Part shown: positions 12,401 through 21,800 of the stretch, one piece after another
Position numbering within the stretch: the first letter of the stretch is position 1
Layout: each line of letters opens with the position of its first letter
Origin: Berberis thunbergii
Lineage: Eukaryota > Streptophyta > Magnoliopsida > Ranunculales > Berberidaceae
NCBI GenBank assembly: GCA_003290165.1
Contig: QNQO01008265.1
Coordinates: 1 to 64,000 of the forward strand
Direction: 5' to 3'
Length of the DNA: 64,000 nt
The notes under the pieces: generated by a model
Database searches by the model: none
What the model was told of the DNA's origin: nothing
What the model saw: only the letters and a program-made list of their open reading frames with translations
Translations under genes and position numbers: made by a program

Positions 12401-13142
12401 GTGATCGAAAGCGAGTACTTTCTTCTTGGGCTCCATATTGTGGTAATGTAGCTCCAGCTGAGTATCATGTTCAGTTTTCATGTATTCGACATCTTACTCC
12501 ACAACAATTTGTCGAGAAATTGGCGAAGGAGCTGGGAGTACGAGGTGTCGTAGCAGGTAGTGAGGAGTTACTGAAATTTATTAGAATTTGTATTTTGTTC
12601 AATATTTTTGGTTTTTAATATTAAGATGCAAGTTCTTTCTTGTTACAGGTGAAAACTATAGATTTGGATATAAAGCTGCAGGTGATGCATCAGAGCTAGT
12701 GAGACTTTGTGGCGAATATGGGATTGGAGCTTACATTGTGACTTCTGTCATGGATGATAACCGGGCTGAAACCTCTCTAGATTCAAAAGACAAAGGTCAA
12801 GTTTCTTCTACTCGTGTTCGCAGTGCCCTTGCTAAAGGAACATTAAATACGTGTCAAAGCTATTGGGTCGCAATCACCGAGTTATGTTAATGCTGACAGA
12901 ACAACAACTTGTTTCCAGCGATAGTAGTAGGATGTCAGCTCCCAAATCATGTTTACTAAATCTGCCTCCTAAGGAGGGTTTGTACGAAAATTGCTCTCTT
13001 TTGTTGATGACAACATGGTGGTTCCATGCAGAGTGACGATAGATACCACACACATTCATGTGGAATCCCATAAGCCAAGTGAATGGATGCAGACTCTGTT
13101 CCATGACTATCGGTTACTTGGTATAGAATTTGGAGCTTCATA
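6478..13142 (+). CDS. RIBF1: FAD synthetase (FMN adenylyltransferase), chloroplast type, five exons, frameshifted
   Basis: The enzyme adenylates FMN with ATP to give FAD; the plant RIBF enzymes act in plastids. Exons read here: 1, 6478/6552-6682; 2, 9472-9524 (53 bp); 3, 10811-10946; 4, 12381-12556; 5, 12649-13142. All junctions are GT-AG and in phase. Exon 3 has [13 protein letters not shown] with the nucleotidyltransferase HIGH motif. Exon 5 has [17 protein letters not shown] and SSTRVR, the second nucleotide-binding motif. The N-terminus is Ser-rich and low in acidic residues, like a transit peptide. A natural start at 6478 (MCGRISQNL) runs into a stop at 6550 unless 1 bp is missing; an in-frame alternative is ATG 6552. 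Exon 5 has two apparent 1-bp losses, near 12840 and 13000, after which the expected C-terminus continues to TAA at 13142. It is therefore a real locus, but either a young pseudogene or a sequence-error casualty. Confidence 0.9.
6683..9471 (+). other. RIBF1 intron 1, with a tandem duplication and LINE debris
   Basis: A 2.8-kb intron (donor GTATGA, acceptor TTTGAAG). The block at about 6784-7115 is repeated at about 7116-7420: both carry a GAATTTTTAGTGTG stretch, a GAAGAATTTGTTTTGG stretch and a GTTTGGGTTAT stretch. Further right is a minus-strand LINE fragment (separate entry). No additional exon was recognised. Confidence 0.7.
8102..8993 (-). pseudogene. LINE reverse transcriptase fragment, degenerate
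   Basis: Two minus-strand open stretches (8993-8490 and 8350-8102) lie inside RIBF1 intron 1. The second contains [18 protein letters not shown], which resembles the LINE reverse transcriptase catalytic block (normally FADD followed by a hydrophobic run); here the second Asp position reads Gly. The first stretch has no motif I can name and is joined only by position and strand. No poly(A) tail or target duplication was located. Confidence 0.4.
9525..10810 (+). other. RIBF1 intron 2, containing a small hairpin MITE
   Basis: A 1.3-kb intron (GTTCCT ... CACTACAG). Near 10181-10323 a direct repeat has the form GGCATCATTCGATACATTAATATG-like in both copies (imperfect). A hairpin element follows at about 10316-10492. 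Confidence 0.6.
10316..10492. mobile_element. Hairpin MITE in RIBF1 intron 2
   Basis: The left arm (GACATGTATTTAGTTACACCC then GGGTGTCAAAACA) is the reverse complement of the right arm (GGGTGTCATGAACTAAATACACGTC). Arms are about 60-80 bp and imperfect, around a short centre that includes GTGACATGTCAATCACG. Size and foldback structure fit a MITE. No clear target duplication. Confidence 0.55.
10947..12380 (+). other. RIBF1 intron 3
   Basis: A 1.4-kb intron (GTATGG ... CTAAACAG). Open stretches on both strands around 11290-12260 have many stops around them and no firm motif. They may be old retroelement debris. A short direct repeat, CCCAAGGGTCTTCATGGTAG, occurs at about 11485-11528. Confidence 0.5.
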
Positions 13143-13481
13143 AGGGACCTGCTAATGTACAAATTGTATTTTTCCTTGTCTAATTTTTTTTTCTTCTTCT
13201 ATTTGTATTGAATTTTTTCATCGAAAGAACTTCCATCCATGAAAAATAGGAAAAATGTCAGGTACTAGTATGAATTATAGTTATTCATTGACCACATTTT
13301 TTTGTTCACTCTTTTTTGTGCCAGTAATTACTAGTTCTATGAAAAATTGAATTTCGAGTTATTAAAATTGAAGGGTGGGATTTGATATGCAAATCTCGTG
13401 GTAGATCTAAACTTGGCTCTGCATGTAATGGTTCTAGATCTATTTTGAATAGATGATGATGGCCTGCAAAAAAAAAATTTA
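13143..13481. other. RIBF1 3' flank, no gene seen
   Basis: T-rich sequence after the stop codon, likely 3' UTR and spacer before the tRNA. No convincing element. Confidence 0.5.
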
Positions 13482-13554
13482 TGGAGATGCAGGGGATCGA
13501 ACCCTGTACCTCCCGCATGCAAAGCGGGCGCTCTACCATTTGAGCTACATCCCC
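13482..13554 (-). tRNA. trnA-UGC: tRNA-Ala (anticodon UGC)
   Basis: The minus strand gives a 73-nt cloverleaf. The acceptor stem GGGGATG pairs with CATCTCC (one G-U), followed by discriminator A. A box is TAGCTCAAATGG; anticodon arm is CCCGC-TTTGCAT-GCGGG with anticodon TGC; B box is GGTTCGATCCC with TΨC stem CAGGG/CCCTG. There is no encoded CCA and no intron. On the minus strand a T-rich stretch (AAATTTTTTTTTTGC) follows shortly after the 3' end and would serve as a Pol III terminator. It matches the typical plant nuclear tRNA-Ala(UGC), not the organellar form. Confidence 0.95.
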
Positions 13555-14022
13555 AAGTTGTAGAAATTGTGCATATAAATGAATACATAATGTAAATGTC
13601 TAAATCGATTTTATTGTTAAAAGTGTTCGTTGCCATGGGAGGGATCATGAATCTATAGATGATGATTCAATTCAAGTGCAAGATGTGAGGCTGGTTTGAA
13701 TGAATTTATAGATATTTTGATTCACAGGTGGTTCTTAAGGCGCTGGACCATCTAGAGCACAGACAATGGAACAAATGATTTCACAAGAGTTGCATCTTTA
13801 CTACGTAAGGCATAGTTCTTAGAATTTCATAATTTTCGTTGGTGATGTGAAATCATCTAATGGTGCAAAAGCTGGAAATCAAGAAAGTACTCGACACATA
13901 AGTTGCAATATATTCGACAATATTTTGTTTCTTCAACCACATAAAAGATCAAGTTTTTTTACAAAGACACTCCAAAATGTCTAGTAAGCTTGCCATTAGC
14001 TTGGACAGATCCGATAAATCTT
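13555..14022. other. Spacer and probable 3' UTR of the minus-strand coiled-coil gene
   Basis: No open frame or repeat recognised. The part next to 14023 is probably the 3' UTR of the gene read leftward from 16714. Confidence 0.45.
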
Positions 14023-16714
14023 TTACTTCAACTCTTGTTTTTTCTGTGAACTATTGGCAATTTTAGCTGCTTTTATAGCAGATTCTCCCCGTCTCATGAT
14101 GCTCTCAAGTGTTCCAACTTTCTTCGAAAGCAATTTGACATTTGTATCAGCAGATTGAACCAACTTGTCTGCAGTCTCTAAAGCAGTGCACAACTGGGAC
14201 AACAGAGTGTGTCAGCTTTTGAAATTATAAGAACCAACAAGTATGCGAAAACTTAGATGATCACTGATCCAGATCATTCATTACCTTTAGTGTTAAAGCT
14301 GTCCATGAGTGGTCAGTCCCAGACAACGCTTCGTTCAACTCTTTGTAGTTATCCTGATGCAATTGCAAAAAAGTGAGGCTGTTAGTGCTAGTCATGATTT
14401 AACACAGGAAGAAACAGACCCGCTCTAATGGTTTGTGTTAGTATGGAAACAATTTCATCGGTAGCTTTTCTTAGTAAACTTTTCAGTTTAACACATTTCA
14501 GCAACTATGAAAGTAAACCAAACATGGGTATCAGCATCCATTGCTTCGTTTACATTCAAACATAAACATCAAACTGGTAATTTTTTCCCTTGAAGTGCAT
14601 TTTCAATGTGTAAATCATTTTGAGATGAAGCAAGCATGATCTAAATCCTTCTGACCAATTTGGAGTTTTGCGCCACTTAATGACCATAGCCATCTAATCA
14701 CAACTCCATAAAAAGATGAATTCTAATTTTCTTAGAAAATATAACTCGTAAAGAAAAGCTTGCGAGTCAAAAGACTCAAAACACTTAAAAGGAACTAGGG
14801 TTTCCTATGAACGATCTTGGTCTTAGCTAAAATTCATCATATATGTTGCAAGTGAACTATTCCATAGTATAATCCACTTGATGTTAACACCCGGCAAGAC
14901 AAGCATATACCATAACAGAAATATGGATGTTGATGAAGAAAGAATGTGCCACACAAGAACCTGAAATTGTTCCTCAGAGAGTCACCTGGATGGCAAAGCA
15001 ATAGTCTACTGCAGAATTCTTAAGTACAGAGAACTGTACTGAACAGAACGCCAGCGGCTTGAAATACGCTGTACATGTTCTCAAGATTGTATCAACTGGA
15101 TGTAAGTGTGGTATAAAACATCCTAACACCGTTATTCCTTGTAAAAGTTGTCAAAACGGTCTTTGGATTATGGTTTGCCTAAGTTGTTAAAATGGCATAT
15201 CAGCCTTATGCATATGTGACACTTATTTAGTCCTGTAACACGCATATTGGACCCCGGGATACTTGTTTGCCACTCTAGGCATAGATCAATGACATTTCAT
15301 ACATCTTTCAAATTTTCAATTCTTTAGAAATGTTTTTTTTTATTAGCAAAACAACTTTGTGTATATATCATATATTTATGAACAATGATTGTTACAATCC
15401 TGGAATTCTCATTTTTCCCAATAGACCAACAAGTATTTGCGTAAAACCGGAACTCTTTTTTTTTTTTGATAAGAAAGACAGCAACTATGCTTTACAAGTG
15501 TTTTTTGTGACATGAGGTCACAGTTAAGTAATTTTTTTGACAACGGACCCTAGTTAACGGAAGTGTAGGCCCAATTTTGACAGTTTCATACAGGCATTTG
15601 ATGGAAACAGACAAGCAAAACGATGATAAAGGGTTTATTATCCATCTAGATTATTGCAAATGCAGTAGTTTCGATTCAACGAGTTTCCTGAATGATAAGC
15701 ACAAAGCAGAAACAGAGAGCTGTATATTGAAACTCAGACTAATCGCAATGCGACAGTGCCAATAATCTTTGGAAAACCCTCAGATGACACAAAATAGCTG
15801 TATGAGAATGACATAAATACACTTCCAAGACACTGGAAGTCCCTAAAGATCAGCTATCATTTCTTCAGTCTACAACTGTAATATCTTACTTCACCCATAC
15901 ATCAGCATGATCAATGTGATTATTGCCGAAAGTCATGTTGTTGCTCTTAAACCTTTAGACACAGCCCCAAATATTTTCAAGGCTTCTAATTGTGTCCACT
16001 ATTTTCATCTAGCCATCGTTCTTATCACACCGACTCGTCAAAGGCCTCTTAATAGATTCCACCTCCAAGTATGTTGCTTAATTTGAGACTGAACCTCCAA
16101 AGTGGATAAAGCCTTCCAAATTCCAATTCTCATCCTAGGAAAAATCAAACTACTCTCATCTCCTATACACTAGCATGATTACACTACAAAAACAAAGGGT
16201 ATTCTTCAACAATCTGCAATGAGCCCTATTTGAATTCTGGTCATACCTCCCTAAACTCTAAACATTATACTAAACTATATTAGTGATAGAGCTTAAAGAA
16301 GTTCCAAATTAACCATTTTTTTTTAACAATTTAAGGCATGTCCATCTCCACCTCCACCTATTCTCAGAAAAGCTTGAGTGGTAGGTGATTCATGGCTTTC
16401 ATGAATGACCAAACTAACATCAAATTATCTAAGCTAATTTTTTTTTATAAATTCATAATCTTAACAAAATAAATAAATATATATACTAAAAAATCAACAT
16501 CAACAACTACAGAGATTCAATCATTGGTGATTACCTGAAACAACTGGTTCAGATCAGATGGCCCAATTGGCTGAATAGGAATCTGGGTCACAACAGGATC
16601 AGCAACAGCAGATGATGATGATCTCAAACTGGGGTTCTCTTGATAATCACCTCCTTCCCCAACATCACTCAACAAATCTCCTATACACAGCAATGGCCCT
16701 CCCACCCCTCTCAT
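14023..16714 (-). CDS. Small coiled-coil protein, 139 aa, three exons, function unknown
   Basis: Exons on the minus strand: 16714-16535, 14353-14285 and 14193-14023 (60, 23 and 56 codons plus stop), all GT-AG and phase 0. Residues 1-50 are a low-complexity leader (MRGVGGPLLCIGDLLSDVGE, then Ser-rich). From about residue 51 (GPSDLNQLFQ) the chain is helical and rich in Leu, Glu and Lys with heptad-like spacing (LCTALETADKLVQSADTNVK, LLSKKVGTLESIM) and ends in a Lys/Gln tail. There is no membrane segment or signal peptide. An in-frame ATG at 16798 would add 28 residues, but a CT-rich tract at 16711-16740 looks like 5' UTR, so 16714 is preferred. The fold suggests a subunit of a larger coiled-coil assembly; I cannot assign the family. 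It is head-to-head with the ELO gene. Confidence 0.75.
14354..16534 (-). other. Intron 1 of the coiled-coil gene
   Basis: A 2.2-kb AT-rich intron, donor GTAATC and acceptor GCATCAG on the minus strand. No transposon termini or RNA gene recognised. Confidence 0.6.
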
Positions 16715-16966
16715 CTCTCTCTCTCTCCCTTCCCTTCCTTCACAAATCTGAACTATAAGTCGAAAACTCAAAAAAGGGTCTCTATCTATTTCACCCACTA
16801 CTCAGATCTTCCTCGAGATACACAATAAAAAACACAAGCATTTATTATCGATCTTAAGATAAGGTAAAAAAAACAATCACAACTCCTTCATATTCTCAGA
16901 CTCTCCCCACATTTCTCATTCACAATAATTTGCACAAACATTTTGATAGAAGAAAAAGAAAATCAT
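16715..16966. promoter_or_regulatory. Short divergent promoter between the coiled-coil gene and ELO
   Basis: About 250 bp separate the two preferred start codons, so both transcripts must start here. The minus side has a CT-rich leader (TCTCTCTCTCTCCC). The centre is AT-rich (AAATACACAATAAAAAACAC-type). A CCTCGAGATAC sequence near 16811 is the same as the repeat core in the Mutator-like elements further right; this may be chance. No clear TATA box was assigned. Confidence 0.55.
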
Positions 16967-17854
16967 ATGGTGATGATGATGAAGGAATTGGCGGAGATTT
17001 TCGTTGCGAAAACTCTCTACTGGTTAGTCTCGAACCCGTCGATAAGTGCATTCGAATGGCAAGAGGGCACCACCCTACTGGGATCCTCTTACCAATTCCT
17101 CATCCTCACAATTCTCACCTACCTCACACTCACATTTCTCCTCTACAATCTCATCCCACCAAAACCAACGACCCAGATTTCACCACCACCTAAATCAACG
17201 GTCCAGATTGAACCACCGACTCTAACACCCCTCCGTCTCATCTCCGCCTTGCACAGCGTCGTCCTTTGCGTTCTCTCCGCCGTGATGGCCGTCGGATGCA
17301 CGCTGGCCACCGCCGCTACCGCCACGTCAGCAAAATGGGTGTTCTGCTTCCCTCCCAATCAGACTCCTCCACGTGGCCCGGTGTTCTTCTGGGCCTACGT
17401 GTTCTACCTATCCAAGCTCCTCGAGTTCGTCGACACTCTCCTTATCCTCCTCGCTGGGGACCACAGACGCCTCTCCTTCTTACACGTGTACCACCACTCG
17501 GTCGTGGTTCTAATGTGCTTCATCTGGCTGCATACGAGTCAGTCTCTCCTCCCAATTGCTCTCGTTACCAATGCAAGCGTGCACGTGCTAATGTACGCCT
17601 ACTACGCGATGTGCGCACTCGGGAAACGGCCACGTTGGAAGCGCTTGGTCACGGACTGCCAGATCGTGCAATTTGTGTTCAGTTTCGCTGTCTCGATTGT
17701 GATGCTGTACTACCATTTTAGTGGAGTGGTTGGTTGCTCCGGGTTTTGGGGTTGGGTTTTTAATGCTGGATTTAATGCTTCTTTGCTTGCTTTGTTTACT
17801 AATTTTCATACTAAGAATTATGTGGGTGGGAGTAATCTCAAGAAAAAGGATTGA
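16943..17854 (+). CDS. ELO-type fatty acid elongase (GNS1/SUR4 family), intronless
   Basis: ELO proteins are ER membrane condensing enzymes that extend acyl-CoA with malonyl-CoA. Numbered from 16943 (303 aa), the family motifs are all present and intact: KLLEFVDT at 158-165, the catalytic histidine box HVYHH at 181-185, HVLMYAYY at about 213-220, and TDCQIVQF near 236. Several hydrophobic helices surround them. A second in-frame ATG at 16967 gives 295 aa and is the better start: from there the N-terminus (KTLYWLVSNPSISAFEW) lines up with plant ELO-like proteins. The tail GGSNLKKKD ends in a Lys-rich ER-retrieval-like signal. Plant ELO-like proteins (HOS3 group) differ from the main KCS elongases, so the exact substrate is not known. 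Confidence 0.88.
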   Translation: MIEEKENHMVMMMKELAEIFVAKTLYWLVSNPSISAFEWQEGTTLLGSSYQFLILTILTYLTLTFLLYNLIPPKPTTQISPPPKSTVQIEPPTLTPLRLISALHSVVLCVLSAVMAVGCTLATAATATSAKWVFCFPPNQTPPRGPVFFWAYVFYLSKLLEFVDTLLILLAGDHRRLSFLHVYHHSVVVLMCFIWLHTSQSLLPIALVTNASVHVLMYAYYAMCALGKRPRWKRLVTDCQIVQFVFSFAVSIVMLYYHFSGVVGCSGFWGWVFNAGFNASLLALFTNFHTKNYVGGSNLKKKD

Positions 17855-18846
17855 TTGAGTAGGGATTTTTTTTCTTTATCATCTTGATTTGAGTTTGTTG
17901 ATTTTGATTTGGGTCATTGTAATCAATGACTACTTGTTTGTAACCTTGATCGAGTTTATATCTCAGCTTTTTGTCATTCTAGAGGCTTTCTATTTTCTAT
18001 TTTTGTATTTTGTTGTTAATTATTGTTTATGTGTAGGATTTACTTTATTGGTTTCAAAAATTTTAAATCGAAATTGAATCGACCATTAACAAAATTGAAT
18101 TGATTCTAATTTATGTAAAGCGTAATTGAATCGAATCGATTAAAACAGAACTAAAATTGAAATAAAATCGAACTAACCGACTATTTAAACATATTATATT
18201 ATTTTCCAATTTTAGGCCACCAAGTTTTGAGCTTTTTACACTACTACTCAGTTATAGATAATGTTTGTGGTTGTGTTTTAAAGAGAATGGGTAAAAATGT
18301 AAAAAATACAATTTTAGCAAAAAAATTGCTTTTAAAGCCTGACTGCTTAAACAATTTTTTTTTATATATAAAATGTATATTATTTATTAAATATATTTGA
18401 TCGATTCAGTTAAAATCACATAAAAATCAAAAATCAAACCAATCATTTTGGTATTGAATTTTTTAAAACAAAAAACAAATCGAACCAAACTCAAACCGAA
18501 CGGATCAATTTGATTTTAATTGGTTTGATCATTTTTTTTTTCAATCCTATGTATGCTTAGTTGGCATGACCGTACATTTTTTTCTTGAAACATTTAGAAT
18601 GGTTACACTGACATACCTTTAACAGGCCAGCATAATCTTTGGATCGTGTCTATTAAGTTATTAGATTCGGATCATTCTCAGATGATCACATGTTGCGATT
18701 GTCCCGACCCGACCCATAGCCAATAGACCCAAACCAATTCACTCATTTCCACACGTGTCAATCAAATCATCGTACTCAACTCACACGTGCCACTCCTCTA
18801 TTCTTCCTTAAATCCCTTCAATCCATCGTAAACCTTTCATCTCTCA
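17855..18846. other. Intergenic AT-rich region, possible hAT-like debris
   Basis: Between 18050 and 18550 there are scattered copies of AATCGAACCAAAC-like and AAATCGAACTAACCG-like blocks in both orientations, a pattern common in small plant hAT-derived elements. No clean terminal repeats or target duplication found. The last 150 bp before 18847 are probably the F-box gene's promoter and 5' UTR. Confidence 0.4.
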
Positions 18847-21800
18847 ATGGGCAAACGAAAGGGCAAAAGGAGACGACGAACTCACAGCCTAACCCCAACC
18901 CCAACCACAACCACAACCACAACCACCACCAACAACAACAACGTCGACAATGTCGTCGCATCATCATCATCATCACAATCACCATCATCAACTGGGCCTT
19001 TCAGTGGGCTTTGGGAGGGCTTGAGCCCAGAAGTGCTCGCATCGATATTCGTGCGGATTCCAATTGACGAGATGATGCGAGTGATCCCCTTCGTTTGCAA
19101 GTCGTGGAAGGACGTGGTGGCCGGACCCTACTGCTGGTCCCACATCGAACTCGAGCGGTGGTGCCGCCGCTGCAACAAGACCGACATCATTGACAAGGCC
19201 ATCAGAAGGCTCGTGCGTCGGAGCAAAGGCACGTGCAGGTTTCTCTCTGTCTTCAAGCTCGGTGATCCTGGTTTCTCTACTGTTGCCAGTTGGTGAGTTA
19301 CACTTTTTCTTATTTTTGGACCATTTTGCCATTCTGTTTGCTTTTTATTTTCCAGTAATTGCCACTTGTGAAGCGCGGCGATTAATCGGTACAGGCTCTG
19401 GGAGCTCTCGGTGACTCGGTCCCATTTACTCTTTAAAAACAAATAACTAAGTGACTCGGTCTCGTAATTGGATAAACTCAGTGACTCGGCTGAGTAAGTG
19501 GAGAAACTCGGTTTTGATTTGGGTTTTGCTTATACACCAAACACTGATTTGAAGCAATGTTTAGTTGAGTTGGAGTTATATAATTGGAATAATTGACATT
19601 AATATTCTTAACAAATTTCAAACCCCATTTGTAAAATTGATTTTGCAAAGAGCGAATTTGAGTTGAAATGCATCTATGAACTAGTAGGGATAGGAAGCCT
19701 AATAATAAGATGAATCCAGACTTTTGTCATAAGGATCGAATCAACACCGTTTTGTCGGCAGTTTATCTCCAGTTTTGATAGGTAATTACAGAGGGACATT
19801 TCAATGCATATCACAATGCCAATGATTGTGATTTGTGATAGTCTTTGGGACATTTGCGAAGGATTCAGGGGGGTCTTAGGGGCACCCTGGGTTGCTAATG
19901 TTTAAGAAATGCAGGTTCTTCAGTCCCAGATTCTGATGATGCAGATTCTGGGGTGTATCAATAAACTACCTTCCTTTCCTACATGGAAGGTATGCGTGGA
20001 TTCAAAAACTTGTTGAATCTCTTTGAAAATGCATTTCGGAAATGCAGGCTCTTCTGGCCCAGATTCTGATGATGCAGATTCTGGGGTATATCAGTAAATT
20101 ACTTCCCTTTCCTACATGGAAGATGTGCGTAAATTCAAACACTTGTTGAATCTCTATGAAAATGCATATCGGAAACGCAGACACTATCATGATAAAGTTC
20201 TTTGCACTTGGACATCTATAAGACTGTATCTCCTTTTGCTCTATTTTGTAAATAGAATTAGTAAGGGATATTTGATTGTTGGTTGGGTATTGGATTAGAT
20301 ATTGGATTAAGAGCGGGTATTGGATTAGATACTGGATTAAGAGCAGTACAAAGATCTTGTTAAACACACTTATGAATTGTGTACCAAGTATTTAAGGGTT
20401 AATTGAACTTGCCTCCAACATACATAGTTAATTCAGGAATAGTCCCAAACAATATCGTATTGCAGATGCCCTTTCTTTAACCATTTCTTTTCAAACTAGC
20501 GGTCCACATCAATTTAACCATTTCTTTTCAAATGGGGTCATATTTTATTAACCAAATACCCTTAAACTGATTAAGGGCTGAGATTAAAATGTTGGCATTG
20601 GACAATTCATACTTGGATCTCGAGGTGAATTAATGTTTCAAAATGTAAAAATATTGAAATGTGTATCTCGAGACACATTATAAAATAATTTTTTTTTAAA
20701 CCCCGCCCTCATCAAACATTTTCTTTGTCCCTCCCACGTCCTTCTTCTTTTCCCTCTCCCCCCTTCTCTCTCCTTTCCTTCGACTTCTCCACGACACCCA
20801 TCCCCCTCTCACCACTACCCCCTTCGTCTAGCTCTCCGTTCACCATCTGCTACCACCTCCCCTCCTTGCCTCTCTCCCTCCCTCCTTCGTCCACTCCAAT
20901 TTCACCGTTTGCCACCACCTCCCCCTCTCCCCCTCCCTCTTCCTTCTTGATATTCAGAATCAGATAGACGATGTACATCATCAGCGCCACATCACCTCAC
21001 CCTCCCTCCTTTTTCCTCTTTGTTTTCTCTCTATTTAGAATAAGAGTCAGATTAGTATAAGAGTCAGAGATGATGTACATCATCCAATATGCATACCCCG
21101 ATAATTATGAACCTCTCTGTTTTATCTTTAATTCATATCTTGTGGGTTTATGTTAATATGTTGTGGACAAGGATGCACCGACTTTTTGAATCCCCTGAAG
21201 AGAACAAACCCAGACAAAGAGAGGGAGCAACACACAGAGAAAGAGAGCAACGCACAAAGAAAGAGAGAGATCGAGAAGGAGAAGAAGATAAAGAGAGATC
21301 TCGATGGGGAGAGGAGAAATAAAAGACAAAAAGATAGATCGAGATGGAGAAAGGGAGAGATCGAGCCGGAGAGTGGGAGAAAGAGAGACCGCGACAAAGA
21401 TTGAGAGATTGCGAAGAAGAAAAACGAGAACTGAAGAAGAAAAAAGAAGAAAGAAGAAAAGAATAAAAAAGAGTAGGAGAAGATCTACTAACCCGTTGGC
21501 AATGTCGTCATCAAGATTAGGATTCTTCATCATGTCTGATCTTCTTCGTACACATCTGATATCTTGTTGAGGTTTAAGTTGTAGGGTAAAAAAAAATTGA
21601 AGCCCTTCTTGTTGTTGCATGATCAGTGAACTCAATTTTATCATGTATGTTTGTGTGAAAAAAATTAGAATATAGGAAAAAAAAGATAAGTAATATTATC
21701 TCAAAAATTTTGTTTGCTAATTGCTACTTATTATCCCACAGTGAGTAATGAATTTATGATATCATGGTTGTATTCATATTAGGTTCAAGCATGTTCATTG

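Noticed and set aside
13306..13648. Minus-strand frames with GCSSNGRAPALHAGG-like sequence
   Set aside because: This is translation of the tRNA-Ala gene and flanks, a common false frame.
18882..19442. Antisense frames opposite F-box exon 1
   Set aside because: Shadow frames of a GC-rich coding exon; no independent homology.
20725..20967. Ser/Pro-rich open frame
   Set aside because: Product of the polypyrimidine tract inside the Mutator-like element.
21128..21644. Arg/Glu-rich and Leu/Phe-rich frames on opposite strands
   Set aside because: GA-rich repeat read in several frames; no conserved motif.
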